NCBI RefSeq assembly: GCF_022539315.1
Contig: NC_066320.1
Span: 34,372,977-34,436,976, forward strand
Source of the DNA: Serinus canaria
Taxonomy: Eukaryota > Chordata > Aves > Passeriformes > Fringillidae
DNA length: 64,000 nt
Reading direction: 5' to 3'
Shown here: piece after piece, positions 43,815 to 54,995 of the stretch
How positions within the stretch are numbered: position 1 is the first letter of the stretch
Layout of the letters: each line of letters starts with the position of its first letter
Made by a program: the position numbers and the translations under genes
Notes under the pieces: model-generated
Told to the model about the DNA's origin: nothing
The model's database searches: none
The model's input: the letters and a program-made list of their open reading frames with translations, nothing else

Positions 43815-44335
43815 CCCCAGCCTGGCATTGCCCTGATGGGCTGCCAGCTCCCACCAAGGCTCCTTGGCAGGAGGGCTCGGCTGTGCCTTTGAGGGAGGGA
43901 GGCAGAGCCAAGCCCAGACCCTGGCATTGCCCTGTCCAGGCTCCCAGCTGCCACCAAGGCTCCTTGGCAGGAGGGCTCGGCTGTGCCTTTCAGGGAGCGG
44001 GGCAGAGCCAAGCCCAGACCCTGGCATTGTCCTGCTGGGCTGCCAGCTCCCCCAAGGCTCCTTGGCAGGAGGGCTCGGCTGTGGCTTTGAGGGAGGGGGG
44101 CAGAGCCAAGCCCAGACCCTGGCACTGCCCTGTCCAGGCTCCCAGCTGCCACCAAGGCTCCTTGGCAGGAGGGCTCAGCTGTGCCTTTGAGGGAGGCAGA
44201 GCCAAGCCCAGACCCTGGCACTGCCCTGTCCAGGCTCCCAGCTGCCACCAAGGCTCCTTGGCAGGAGGGCTCGGCTGTGCCTTTGAGGGAGGGGGGCAGA
44301 GCCAAGCCCAGACCCTGGCATTGCTCCTGCCCTGG
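43815..44335. repeat. ~100-bp minisatellite, about five copies, with CCAAGG/CCTTGG arms
   Basis: TCCTTGGCAGGAGGGCTCGG recurs at 43861, 43961, 44059, 44159 and 44255. Units also hold GCAGAGCCAAGCCCAGACCC and GGCATTGCCCTGTCCAGG. Each has the short inverted repeat CCAAGGCTCCTTGG. Two copies use CTGGGCTGCCAGCTCCC in place of TCCAGGCTCCCAGCTGCC, so at least two variants are interspersed. Frames of 108-197 codons across it are repeat artefacts. Confidence 0.93.
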
Positions 44336-45820
44336 TGGGATGGACAGCAGTGGGGATGGCTCTGCAGGGTCTGAGGCACTGGGAATTATAAACTTCACTC
44401 ACCCTTACTGCCAAAAGTATTTCTCACTGAGTCTGTACTAAAAGGAGACCAAATGAAGAGCAACATTTGGGGGTTTTTTTGGGAAGCACTGACCAGAGCA
44501 CATCTCAGGGATCAGGTGTTGCTCTGTGGCAGCTCAGGATGGGATCACAGCGAGCAGAGGTCTGGAAACACAGCAGATGGAATTAAACTTGAGAAAGAAC
44601 ATCCAAACGTGGCCCAGAGAGAGCAAACACGGAGTTTTCCATCTCAGCCACTTTATTTCAGCAATATTGCCTAGCAAAGAGTCTGCGCTGGCAGAAATCC
44701 ACCGGAGAGGTTTCTAGATTCGCTGGAAGGCGATCCGTGAGAGCCCTGAGCGCCGGTAGATTTGTTCCTTGTTGCTGGTACTCGTCCCCTGCTGGAGAGC
44801 TGTGAGCCTGCAGCAGGGTCAGCAGGACCCGCCTGAATCCCACAGCAGAGGCTGAGTCACACCAGCAGCAACGCCCCCACAGAGATGCCAGGACTGCTAC
44901 CGTGGGTTTGTGTTCTCAAAAGAAACTGCTCCCACTTCGCCTCTCAGCTGGCAGCATGACAGGGATGTTTGAAAACTTGAAATCCTGATATTTAAGGTGT
45001 GTTTTGCTGCCATGTCTCCGTGCCAGGAGCACAATGTGCGTTGGGCTGGAGCTGGGTTGGAAAGGTCGAGTCAAGCCCAGGCCCAAGGTTTAGCTCTGGA
45101 TGGGGACCCCACATGAGTCATTCATCCTGAATTACACATTTGGGTGATTTTATTGCATTAATGCAATGGCCACCCACTCACCCTGCTACCAGCAGGACCT
45201 GCCTCTCACAGCAGTGTTTCTCATGGGTCTTCCACACTAATGTACAACTGCATCTGTGTTTTAACACTTGGGGAGGGAAGAGCCGAGCCAGACCTGGGTG
45301 GAATTCCAATTCCCTGCCAAAACCTGTTTCAATTGGCAGCGTGCAGCTTTAATGAAGGGTTTTGTGATAGTTGGGAGCCTGGCACTCTGAGCAAGGCTGA
45401 ATTTTAATTTTGAGTTATTCAACAACAGAGCCAGGCACACATTAACAAAAAAGCAATTACTCCTGACATCCCAGCACTTCCCCCATGTCATTCCAGAGCA
45501 GAAATGGGAGATGAATGGGGACTTCAAGTTACAGAAGGAGGACTGAGGAGAGCCAAAGGGCTGCTTTTCATTCCAAAAAGGTGGGCCCAAGGTTTCAAAG
45601 CACAGGAGACACAAGGACAGTTAATGTTAAGCAAAGTTTAGGGTCCCACTTGTCCACTCAGTGAATTTTTCAAAGGCAGGATTAATGACAGGCTGTCTGG
45701 GACAGGCACTGACAGAGACCTTGGATATGTGAAATCAGGAAAAAACAATGTCCCTTCTCCTCCTGTGCCTCTGTGCACAGAGCAGGGGAAAAAGGCTGGG
45801 GCAGGGACTGCGACGTGGGG
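44336..45820. other. Single-copy stretch, no gene seen
   Basis: Moderate GC with AT-rich pockets (44400-44480, 45100-45480). No recognised element. Confidence 0.4.
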
Positions 45821-45952
45821 TGGGGTAAGGAGATGGGATGGGTTGGGATGGGATGGGATGGGATCCATGGGATGGGAAAGGGGATGGGATGGGATAATGG
45901 GATGGGATGGGCTAAGGGGATGGGATGGGATAAAGGGATGGGATAATGGAAA
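45821..45952 (+). repeat. (GGGAT)n degenerate pentanucleotide
   Basis: About 20 GGGAT-type units, with ATGGGATGGGATGGGATGGG cores broken by TCCAT, AAAG, AATG and CTAAG. Closely spaced G-triplets meet the standard G-quadruplex pattern several times on the plus strand. Confidence 0.95.
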
Positions 45953-46330
45953 AGGCTGTGGTGCCAGGGAAGTGCTCATCCCCCAGTCTGCTCCCGTGCC
46001 CAGGCATTCTGAAGTGCCCACACAACCGTAAAGGCAAAATTTATAATTTCCTGTGCCTCCAATGCCATTAATTCATCCCATCGAGTGCCATCAGTGGATG
46101 AATTAATGGGATCTCCCTCTGATCTGCCACCTGGAGGAGCTGAACTCCTGCAAGGACCTCCCAATTACAGGTGTATTCCTGGGAGCTTCAAAGGGCCTGC
46201 TTTGAGGAGGGAAGATCTGAGGTTTCCAGGGCACATCCTGAGCTGAGGAGGGGCTGGGGTGCTGGCACCTCCCCACACAGCCCTCCAGAGGAGGCTGCTA
46301 TATTTAGATCTGCTATCTGCATGTATGCAT
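45953..46330. other. Single-copy stretch containing a hairpin
   Basis: About 380 bp of mixed composition. The notable item is the inverted repeat at 46065-46109, listed separately. Confidence 0.45.
46065..46109. other. 14-bp perfect inverted repeat, 17-base loop
   Basis: CCATTAATTCATCC at 46065-46078 is followed, after 17 bases, by its exact reverse complement GGATGAATTAATGG at 46096-46109. Both arms carry ATTAAT/TTAAT homeodomain-type cores. It could be a paired transcription-factor site, a fold-back RNA or chance. The stem is too short for a typical microRNA precursor. Confidence 0.7.
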
Positions 46331-47269
46331 AATCAAGTGGCTGGCTGCATTATTCACAGAAAAATGCAAACGAGATTTACGTGCCGTGCATTTCCCAGGC
46401 TCTCATTTGAGAAATACGTTTGGGCAAATTCCGAGAGGGTTCTGGGAGGAAAAGGAGCCAACCTGTAAACTGGAACAAGTACACAAGTAATTCTTCAGGA
46501 ATTATTACAGCCTCAGACTGGCACACAACTGGAGCTGAGAGGCCGCTGAGGGAATAACCAGCACGGTACTCACAGTCTTAATATTACTTTAAAGTTTATT
46601 CTGCTCACATTGGCCTGGCTTAGCACAGGAATCACCTAATTGTCTGATAAGTACATGCAAAATTACTTCTAGTGGGTGCCGTGTCATATGCAAATCGAGC
46701 CTGTTAGTGGCTTCTCAGTGATAGCAGTCAAAATAATTATATTTGCTGCTCACAGGAACAGCCACTGAACACCACTGGGCAGAATGAGGTTTTATGAACA
46801 AGATAAAAAAAGGCAAAAAAAAAAAAAAACCAAACCGTGTTTTCTTTGCTGTTCAATATGCATAAAAGTACCTGCAGGAATATTGTGCTAAAAATCTGCC
46901 GAGCAGCCCCACAGAGCACACTTTTAATAACAATTGTATCATCACCCGCTAATCCAAACCTGACACTGTTTGTCCTCAGGTATTTGCAGCATTCTGCTTT
47001 ATCGCTCCTGATTGGAAAAATGCAAATTATGCTTCTTTCCTTCTATTTCTGTTCACATAGCAAGTGAGAATGCCTTTCTAACTCATTAAAAAGCTCATTT
47101 GTCACATTCCTTTTCAATTAACTTTGCCCCTTTGTTTCCCCTATTTAATCCATTTCTGAAAGGCATTGCTTCCCACCAGCTCCAAACCCGTGCCTGCTGG
47201 AGAAGGGACAGATCCTGATCCATGGTGTCCCATGGAGCAAACCCTTCCTCCTCCCTCCTCCTCCATCCT
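46331..47269. other. AT-rich single-copy island, candidate conserved regulatory DNA
   Basis: Non-repetitive apart from a 15-A run near 46818. Octamer motifs ATGCAAAT lie at 46688-46695 and 47020-47027; CCTAATTGTCTGATAAGT near 46636 and AAAATAATTATATTT near 46730 add homeodomain- and GATA-type words. No frame exceeds about 80 codons. Confidence 0.4.
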
Positions 47270-47410
47270 CGACCTCAGAGACCTTCTGGAGAGAGCCCAG
47301 AGGAGGCTCCAGGATGAGCAGGGATGGAGCAGCTGTGCTGGAGAAAGGCTGGGAGAGCTGGGATTGCTCACTTGGACAGGAGAGGGTTTGGGGTGACCTC
47401 ACTGTGACTG
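47270..47410 (+). mobile_element. CR1 LINE fragment, upstream part
   Basis: GAGAGAGCCCAGAGGAGGCT, GGAGAAAGGCTGGGAGAGCT, GATTGCTCACTTGGACAGGA and GGTGACCTCACTGTGAC follow the CR1 block that precedes the common tail. The sequence stops where the inverted-pair segment begins, and a later CR1 block resumes at 47873. Confidence 0.75.
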
Positions 47411-47428
47411 GGGACAGGGGATGGAGGT

Positions 47429-47870
47429 GGTGCCTCAGGTTTGGCTTTTCTGTGTCACATTCTGTGCTGCTTTAGTGTGGGGTCTGAGCTTCACATCAGG
47501 GCATGGTGAGCTCTGTGCCCAGAGCAGGGAGACAAAACAATTCCTGCTCCAGCTGGGCACCAAGGACAAATGATCCCAATCCCAGCCCAGGAGCACAAAC
47601 CCCGTGGGCTGGAGAGAGAAAAACAAGCAGGGTGGGAGTGCCTGGGCTAAAGCTGGGCTGGGACAATGAACTGCAAGGTGGGAATGGAGCAGAGCTGATC
47701 CCAGGGACAGACCCCGTGCCCGGCCGGGCATTTTGGGGCCATTTTGGGTCATCTTGGGGGCAGCCCTGGCTGGGCTCTGGTGCTGCCCAAGGTGGAGCCA
47801 TGGAGGAGATCCTTGGAATCAATCCCTGCTTTATTCTGGGACTCTGCCCAGCCCCTGCTCTGGGTCAGCC
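47429..47870 (-). repeat. ~440-bp duplicated segment, copy 2 of an inverted pair
   Basis: The reverse complement runs from GGCTGACCCAGAGCAGGGGC to AAAGCCAAACCTGAGGCACC, as at 13804-14233. Relative to that copy it has about 14 extra bases (CCAAGGTGGAGCC on plus) beside CCATGGAGGAG, and scattered substitutions. CR1 fragments in the same orientation abut it on both sides, which suggests insertion into an existing CR1. Confidence 0.85.
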
Positions 47871-47872
47871 TG

Positions 47873-48020
47873 CACAAGGATGGAGGGACAGAACCCAGGG
47901 AATGGCTCCCAGTGCCAGAGGGCAGGGCTGGATGGGATCTTGGGAATGAGGAATTGTTCCCTGGCAGGGTGGGCAGGCACTGGCACAGGGTGCCCAGAGC
48001 AGCTGGGGCTGCCCCTGATT
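47873..48020 (+). mobile_element. CR1 LINE fragment, middle of the 3' region
   Basis: Begins at ACAAGGATGGAGGGACAGAA and ends near GCTGCCCCTGATTCCCTGAT. The final third of the tail (GGTGTCCCTGCCATGG onward) is missing, so this piece is truncated at both ends. Confidence 0.8.
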
Positions 48021-49264
48021 CCCTGATCTGGCCAAGGCCTCCTCCTCCCCCTCACTGAGGATTTTTGGCAGCAGAGATGTCCCACATGAACACTGCAGAC
48101 AGCTCAGGAAGAAATTTCTGTTTTAACACTGGTGGAAATTGGCTTTGCACATTCCTTCCCTATTGGGCTTGTGCAGAAAAGGTCAAAGTTTCATTTGAGC
48201 ATTTATAAATTATTTGGTCGCCTTGGATGGAGAATGCCCTTCACACAGAAAGCATCTGAGTTACCCCAAATCATGGAGCACACCTAGAATCTGCTAAAAT
48301 GGAAATAACACCTGCAGGAAGCTGTAAATGTTTGAACTTCTGGTGTCTCCAAGCTGCTGGAGATACCAAAGGCATTGAAGCCAAGGCTCAGGTCTGTAGG
48401 TAGCTCTAGTGCTAATGAAGAAGTCTCATTGCATCCACGCTTTCCTGCTTTTAGATAACTCTTCTTTCTCTCTCTGTTCCTTTGTCTCTCCCTGAGTGTT
48501 TGTGCCAAACTGTGAGATCAGCAGGAGGGACAGCTGTGTGTCCCCTGTCAGTGCACACAGAGCTCTCCACAGAAGCCACAAGTGGAAGTGGGATATTTGT
48601 TATTATTGTTGTTGTTGTTGTTGTTGGATCACTCAGAAATGTTGGCTGACACCTGGATCAGAAACTATTTTGTTCCTGTTCCTCCAGGATTTTTTTCCCC
48701 AAAAAGCTCAGTACAAAGCTGTTTATGGAAATTAATTCTAATGGCTTCATAGAATCTTCTGTTCCCACTGTAACACTTCACATTACACAAGTCTTGCCAC
48801 AAAGGAGATAATAGGCATGGGATATATTGAATTAGTAGATAAAGTTCTTATCTGTTCCTCTACATTACTTCCCTGGGTCTGAAATGACAAGTCATAGTTA
48901 TTAAAACCATGGCAAATTGCCTGTGATTAACAAGGAAATAAATATATTCTCCTAATAGAATTATCTCCTCCATCTAAAGCCCATGACAATTTCTGACAAT
49001 GTCCCTGAAAAACACTTTGCATCCCAGTTCCCAGAGGTCTGAGCAGAGCATCCTGAGCTGTTAATGAACCCACATTGCACTTAAAGGTTAATCTGTTAAT
49101 GAACCCACCTTGCAATTAAAGCCCATCCTTTGAGCTGGGTCCCTCCTGCTGTGGGGCCTGGGGAACTTCCAGGTGTGTCCTGAAGGGAAGCAGGAGCTCA
49201 CCAGTGAGGCACTGGGATGCACAGCTGTAATTTACCAGGAAAGGGTGCTAGAAATGAAATCTGA
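48021..49264. other. Single-copy stretch with small repeats
   Basis: Holds a (GTT)7 run (48605-48625) and a ~34-bp tandem duplication (CTGTTAATGAACCCAC twice) at 49059-49122. It is AT-rich from 48720 to 49120. No gene recognised. Confidence 0.45.
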
Positions 49265-49515
49265 GCTGAGGGAGGGGAGATTTGGGTGGGAGATTGGGAA
49301 TTGGGAATTGTTCCCTGGCAGGGTGGGCAGGCCCTGGCACAGGGTGCCCAGAGCAGCTGGGGCTGCCCCTGGATCCCTGGCAGTGCCCAAGGCCAGGCTG
49401 GACACTGGGGCTGGGAGCACCTGGGACAGGGGAAGGTGTCCCTGCCATGGCAGGGGTGGCACTGGGGGGGATTTGGGGTCCCACCAACCCAAACCATGCC
49501 AGGACTCTGTGAAAC
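49265..49515 (+). mobile_element. CR1 LINE 3' end
   Basis: GGAGGGGAGATTTGGGTGGG, TTGTTCCCTGGCAGGGTGGG, GGCAGTGCCCAAGGCCAGGC, GGTGTCCCTGCCATGGCAGG and TTTGGGGTCCCACCAACCCA. A well-preserved member of the main subfamily in this window. Confidence 0.88.
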
Positions 49516-51659
49516 ACTGAGAACTCCTGGATTTTGTAAAACAACAATAAACACACAAAACTGAAAATGAAGTGTTTTTCTACGTAGGGCATTTCTTCAC
49601 TAGAGGAGGTTTATAAACTGCTCTTGCAGACACAAATGGTCTCTGAGTCTCTTGGGCAGAGCCTCCTTCCAGCACAGACCAGAGGGGCCCAGCTGTGCCT
49701 GCGCAGCCCCAGGCAGGCTGAGGCTCAAGCCAGGCAGCACAGCTGGAGCTGGACCCCAGCAGGTGCTGAGTGCTGGCCCCTCTCAGAGCCAGCCCAGGCT
49801 CTGTCCAGGCTGGCTCTCCCAGAGCCACAGCTTCCAGGCTTTGGGAGGAGGCAGGCTGGCAGCAGCCCAGCCTGGGCAGGCTGGACACACCACCAGCTGC
49901 TCCGGCCCCAGGTCCCTCAGAGGGAGCCAGCACAGGGCTCTCCTCCCCAGGGCACCCAGGGCTGGCATGCTCAGGGAGCAAAGCCCACTCAGGGAGAGTC
50001 TCTGAAGTGGCATCACCTGTTATTTTGGTGGTGCCAGGTAAGTTTAAAAGCCAGCTCGACATTCAGACCTTGTTCTTCCAGGCTCACCAAGACTGAAATG
50101 CTCTCCAGCACGGCTCTGGGAGAGGGCAGCCAGCAATGCTTCAGCCTGCAGCTGTTCAGAGCAGATACTCCACAGAGGATGCTGCCTCTGAGAAAGCCAA
50201 AACCAAGCTGTGTTATTACTTGGAGGGAAGAGCTCCTGTCTCCAGCCAGGCCTGTGGAGAGATATTGCTGTTGTGAGCAGCAATAACAGGATTTGTTCCA
50301 CAGAAGCACGAGGAGTATTTTGGAAATGATTGTCAGGATGGGAACTCTGGTTTTCTGGGCACCAAACAAACACACAGCAGCCAGTCTCTTCCCAGTAACA
50401 GGAGATTAAAGCTGGAAATGGGAACTGCAGGGAGAGATGAGCAGCATCCAGCCCCCAGTTCCAGCCGGGCCAGAGTGGCTGGGTCAGGAGCCAGGGCCCA
50501 CCCACTGTCAGCAGAGGATGTGTGGACCACTCTCACTTCAGATTTACCACTGGCAGTGACAGCTGGACAGACAATAAAAGGAAAATGAAGCCTGGGTGAG
50601 CCATGGGGTCAGAAATCAGTGGGAAGCCACATCCCAGCACCCTGGGGTGCTGCAGCACCTTTGCCTTCCTGGCACTGCCCAGGTTTCCTGTTTGGGCTGA
50701 AAACCATCAGTGCTGTGGCACACAAACACTGCTTTGTGTTTAAACACCTCTTAGCCTGACAAATTCAGCCTTCCCCCAGCCGAGCCAGCCTAAATAACAG
50801 CCTCTGCATTCCATTCAGGAGGCTTCCTTTAATATTTAGACCAAAATATTGTGACTGTAGTTATTAATTAGGCATTCCCTAAGTACTGTTTATCTTTGTA
50901 TTTGAGTCATTTCCTGAGAGTATCTTCATGAAAGCACCTGCCAATTGGGCTGCAGAAACCACACACAGAACCAATCTGCATTTCCCAGTCCCACCCCTTC
51001 TGCTGTGAGTAATGACAGCTCAAACCAGCCCCCAGCAGCCGGGCTGGCTGGCAGGGCTGGGAGCACTGACATGGAAATCTGTGTTTGCACTGTGATCTGC
51101 GCTGGGCAGGGACCCTCGAGGGCTGCACCCCACAGCTGTGCCCTGGCACAGCCACGGGCTGCAATTACAGCAACAGGCACTACACGGCAAACCAGACACA
51201 GAAATACAGAACAAAAACCCCAAACACACAACAACAATTTAAAAAAAACCCAACACAACTCCCTAAACTCGGCAGAGAAAGGAATAATCCTGTGTGTAAT
51301 TCATGCCCTCTCTGTGCCACCCACCAGCACATTACTGAGCAACGCACCGAGGAACCTTTGTAATCAAAGCTGGTAAGGAGAATAAATGATCTAAAGAACA
51401 GATCCAAGATTAACAAAAGAAAAAAGCCATTCTAAGCAGAAGTTTTTATTCTTTTATTTCTGTGTGCTGCTACCAAAGCAGCTCTGAAGTGGAATGCCTT
51501 CCAGATCACCTGGCACTTATGGTTTAAAAACCTTCCTGTGCTAACACAAGTGTAAAATGGTTGTTGTAACTGTTTAATTACCCAGAAAAGAGGTTATATC
51601 ACCATACCTTTTATTTTAATTACAGGTGTTGAAGTCCTGGGCCGTGAGCCTCAGCACAG
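49516..51659. other. Single-copy stretch, no gene seen
   Basis: GC-rich from 49630 to 50060 and from about 50390 to 50520; AT-rich from 50740 to 50930 and 51360 to 51630. Opposing open frames of 160 and 220 codons (49580-50286) overlap. Neither has a recognisable domain, so I do not call either. Confidence 0.4.
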
Positions 51660-52010
51660 GTGGAGCAGAGGAGGCTCAGGGGGCCCTTGTGGCTCTGCAC
51701 AGCTCCTGCCAGGAGGGGACAGCCGGGGGGTCGGGCTGGGAACAGGGACAGGAGCAGAGGGACCAGCCTCAGGCTGGGCCAGGGCAGGTTTATTTCCAAT
51801 ACTGGGGGAATTTCCCCATGGGAAGGGCTGTGCAGCCCTGGCACAGCTGCCCAGGGCAGGGCTGGAGCCCCCACCCCTGGAGGGATTTCACTGCCCTGTG
51901 GATTTGGTACCTGGGGATGGGGTCAGTGGTGGCCTTGGCAAGGCTGGGAATGGTTGGACTGGATGTTCCCAGAGGGCTTTTCCATACCCAGTGCTTCTGC
52001 AGCTCTGTGA
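51660..52010 (+). mobile_element. CR1 LINE 3' end, sister of the 42.5-kb copy
   Basis: GGCTCTGCACAGCTCCTGCC, GGACAGCCGGGGGGTCGGGC, GCTGCCCAGGGCAGGGCTGG and GGATGTTCCCAGAGGGCTTT occur in the same order as at 42481-42830. It lacks the GGGACA expansion and has TATTTCCAATACTGGGGG where the other has GGTGGATACTGGGG. Confidence 0.85.
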
Positions 52011-53370
52011 CTTCCAGGGTTCCCAAAGCACACCTGAGTCACCCTGCAGGACACAGGCAGGAGGGCCAGGGAGGCAGATCAGGGCCACAGCAGTGTCAGG
52101 GGAAAGGGACCTCTGGAGATCACCTCGTCCAGCCCTGGGTCTGTGTACAGAAGGGTTTATTTACAGATGGCTCTATTTACAGATGGCTCTATTTACAGAG
52201 AGGTTCTGTCTCTGCAGCTCTCAGATATTCTGAACAGGTGAAGAGTCAGGAGTGCTGCAGAATCCCTGCAGGAGCTCCCTGTGCCTGCTGAGCTGCCAGG
52301 CTCAGCTCTGGGTCTCTCAGGCTGGGCTGTGACCCAGCTCCCCAGGGTGGCAGAGCCCCAGGGGCACCAGCTGTGCCTTCCCAGCCTCGGAACCAAGGAC
52401 AGACAGACACCCCCTGGGATGAAGGGACAGACTGAGCACATCCCAGCCAGGAGAACACAGCCCGGGTCAGCACCTGTCAGCCAGGGCAAGCACCAGCAAA
52501 ACCAGATTATCCAGCAGTGAAATTTCACCTCTTTACCTCCACACACCTGAATTCCAAACACACTTGGCATGAGCTTACAAACTGCTGCAGGCAGTGAATT
52601 CTGTCCCAGGCTGAAGGCAGTGAATTCTGAATTGCCCCCTTCTGTCAGGAGGGCAGCACAGGTCAGCTGGGCCCTGGAATGAGGAGGGGAACATGCAGCA
52701 CACACACTGTGCCTGCCACAAAGAACATCTCAACCTGCTCAAGGTGGCACCTGCAGCTCTAAAACATCACATTTGTATTGGCTTTGTCAGTTATCCGTCT
52801 TCCAATCAATACCTCAAACACAAGTGTACTGAAATTCATTTCTGTAGCAAATCCAAACATCATGTACACTGCAAAGTGGTTTTTTGAAAGAAAACATGAT
52901 GTACACTGTTTGGAAAAAACCCTTTGTTTTAGAGGAAGTTGTGTTGTGTGCACGAGGAAAATTAATATCACTGAAAGCCTTTCCAGTGTGAGCTCTCTGG
53001 TTTTGAACAAGAGCTTGGAGCAAGGTGCCAAGGGAGCATTCACAGAATTCAAGGTATTGTTTCAGCTCTGGGTGTGGCTCAGTTTCTCCTTAAACTGAAA
53101 TGACACTGGAGGCAACCTCAGCCACGGACATCCCACCTGCTCATCCAACCCTCAATGGCTGAAAAAATCCAGGTATCAGCAAAAGGGGGTAGTTTAAATT
53201 CCCATCTGCATGAAGGAGAGCTCATTTGGGGAGGAAAAGGACATTTGTGTGCACAGGCTGGGGCAGGGGTGAGGCAGCATCAGGTGAGAGCTGGAGGAGA
53301 AAACATTTGGGTTAACCACCATTGCAAGAGACCAGATCTTCTTTAAAAGGGGGAATTGAGACTTTAAACT
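52011..53370. other. Single-copy stretch with a 17-bp triplication
   Basis: TATTTACAGATGGCTC is repeated about three times at 52156-52200. A direct repeat (AAACATCATGTACACTG, AAACATGATGTACACTG) lies at 52855 and 52900. AT-rich after 52720. No gene recognised. Confidence 0.45.
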
Positions 53371-53525
53371 GCCAGAGGGCAGGGCTGGATGGGATATTGG
53401 GAAGGAATTCAGTCACAGAATCTTGGATTGGGAAACTCCCAGGATCCCAGACTGGTCTGGGCTGGAAGGGACCTTAAACTCCATCTCATTCCAACACCTG
53501 CCACTAGCCCAGGTTGCTCAGAGAA
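53371..53525. mobile_element. Two CR1 pieces meeting in opposite orientation
   Basis: 53371-53405 is plus-strand CR1 (GCCAGAGGGCAGGGCTGGAT, GGGATATTGGGAA). 53412-53525 is the minus-strand end of another CR1 (CAGTCACAGAATCTTGGATT, GGTCTGGGCTGGAAGGGACC, CTAGCCCAGGTTGCTCAGAG). The junction falls at about 53405-53412. Confidence 0.72.
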
Positions 53526-54784
53526 GAATTTAACTTCATTTTCATGAGCACTTATCTTTCAATTTATCACCCAGACTTCCTTATGATGGCCTATTATGAG
53601 CAGAGCTTTATATAATTACCAATTTTTGCTCACAGTTCTGTCTCTTTCCCCCTCAGTCAGATAAGGAGTTATCTCCCTCCAGCAGGCAGGGAACATCCCT
53701 GGCCAGCAGAGCCATGGCCTGAGCTGCCCAGCCCAGGCAGCCCTGGCTGCTGCAGGGGCTCAGCCTCCAGCCCAGAGCCCTGTGCCCTGCTCCCCTGCCT
53801 CAAACAGCATCTCCTCCAGCCCCAGCTGCTTTTTCCTTCTTCCCACCCTGCTCAGTGTCTCCATCTCCTCCCAGCCCTGCTCCCTCCACTTGTTTCTCCT
53901 CTGTGATCCACCTTTTTACCCCTCCTCACAGCCTGCACCTCCTTCCCCTCCTCCTGTTCTCCACCTGCCTCCACAATAAATCCCTCCTCTGGGAGGCTGC
54001 AAAGCAGCAGGTCCAGCCCCTCCCTGGGCCACAGGTACCCCCAGCCTCCCTCACCTGAGCCTGCCCATCTGTCTGGGGCTCCCAGTGGCCTCAAACCCCT
54101 GCAGCACCAGCCTCAGCTCCTGCTCCACACCTGCCAGCCACGGGAGCCACTGCAGGGTGAGTCCTGCCCTGCCCAATGAGTTCTGTTTGTTAAATGAGGT
54201 GTTTCTTCAGAAGAACACACCTCTCAATCCCACTGTCCCTGAGCTGCTTGGCTCACCCTTCTCCCGGTGGTTTTTAGGTGGTGTAGCAGATTGATCAGTT
54301 CATGGCTTATTCTTTGGTCTGACTTTCTGGATTTTTAAGGACTTTTATCAATGTTTAAGGTTGGATTGTGCAGAGGTACAAAGCACACAACACAGCAATA
54401 AGAAAACCTGTGAAAATAGTAGTTCACACAAGTCAAACAAATACAGCACGGCGAGAGCAAGGTTGGAATTAGCACTTTGGGTAAACCTGGGAAAAGATGA
54501 GATTTTAGATGGATTTTTGAAAAGGGCAAATTTTGAAATGGCAGCGTGGCGGAGGGAGGAAATTGTTGTGCTGGCTGCAAGTGTCACCTTGCAAAGGCAA
54601 ACAGGGATGGTTCACTTTCCTTTAACACAGAAACATCCCCTCCATTCAGCAATTTAATGCCAGCCATGAAGGCCCAAAGTCAGGGTTTTTACAAGTTGTT
54701 TCTGTAGAAAGGGCAATTGCTATCACAGCACTGCTGGGCCTGTCTCAGGATGCAGATTTGAACATCAGGAGCAGAAACAGCCAG
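53526..54784. other. Single-copy stretch, no gene seen
   Basis: Contains a pyrimidine-rich section (53810-53990, many CCTCC and CTTCC words) and an AT-rich part (54290-54760). No exon was recognised. Confidence 0.4.
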
Positions 54785-54995
54785 GAAGGAATTGTTCCCT
54801 GGCAGGGTGGGCAGCCCTGGCACAGGGTGCCCAGAGCAGCTGGGGCTGCCCCTGGATCCCTGGCAGTGCCCAAGGCCAGGCTGGACACTGGGGCTGGGAG
54901 CACCTGGGACAGGGGAAGGTGTCCCTGCCATGGCAGGGGTGGCACTGGGTGGGATTCAGGGTCCCTTCCCACCCAACCCAGGCTGGAGCTGTGGC
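54785..54995 (+). mobile_element. CR1 LINE 3' end
   Basis: Starts at AAGGAATTGTTCCCTGGCAG, carries GGTGTCCCTGCCATGGCAGG and ends GGGTCCCTTCCCACCCAACC. It has GGGCAGCCCTGGCACAGG, lacking the GGC found in most copies, a change shared with the minus-strand copy at 10016-10258. Confidence 0.87.

Noticed and set aside
46065..46109. MicroRNA precursor
   Set aside because: The paired region is 14 bp with no extension on either side, far short of a normal precursor stem.
49580..50286. Opposed 160- and 220-codon frames as possible genes
   Set aside because: They lie in GC-rich sequence where stops are rare, overlap each other, and show no domain or conserved motif I recognise.
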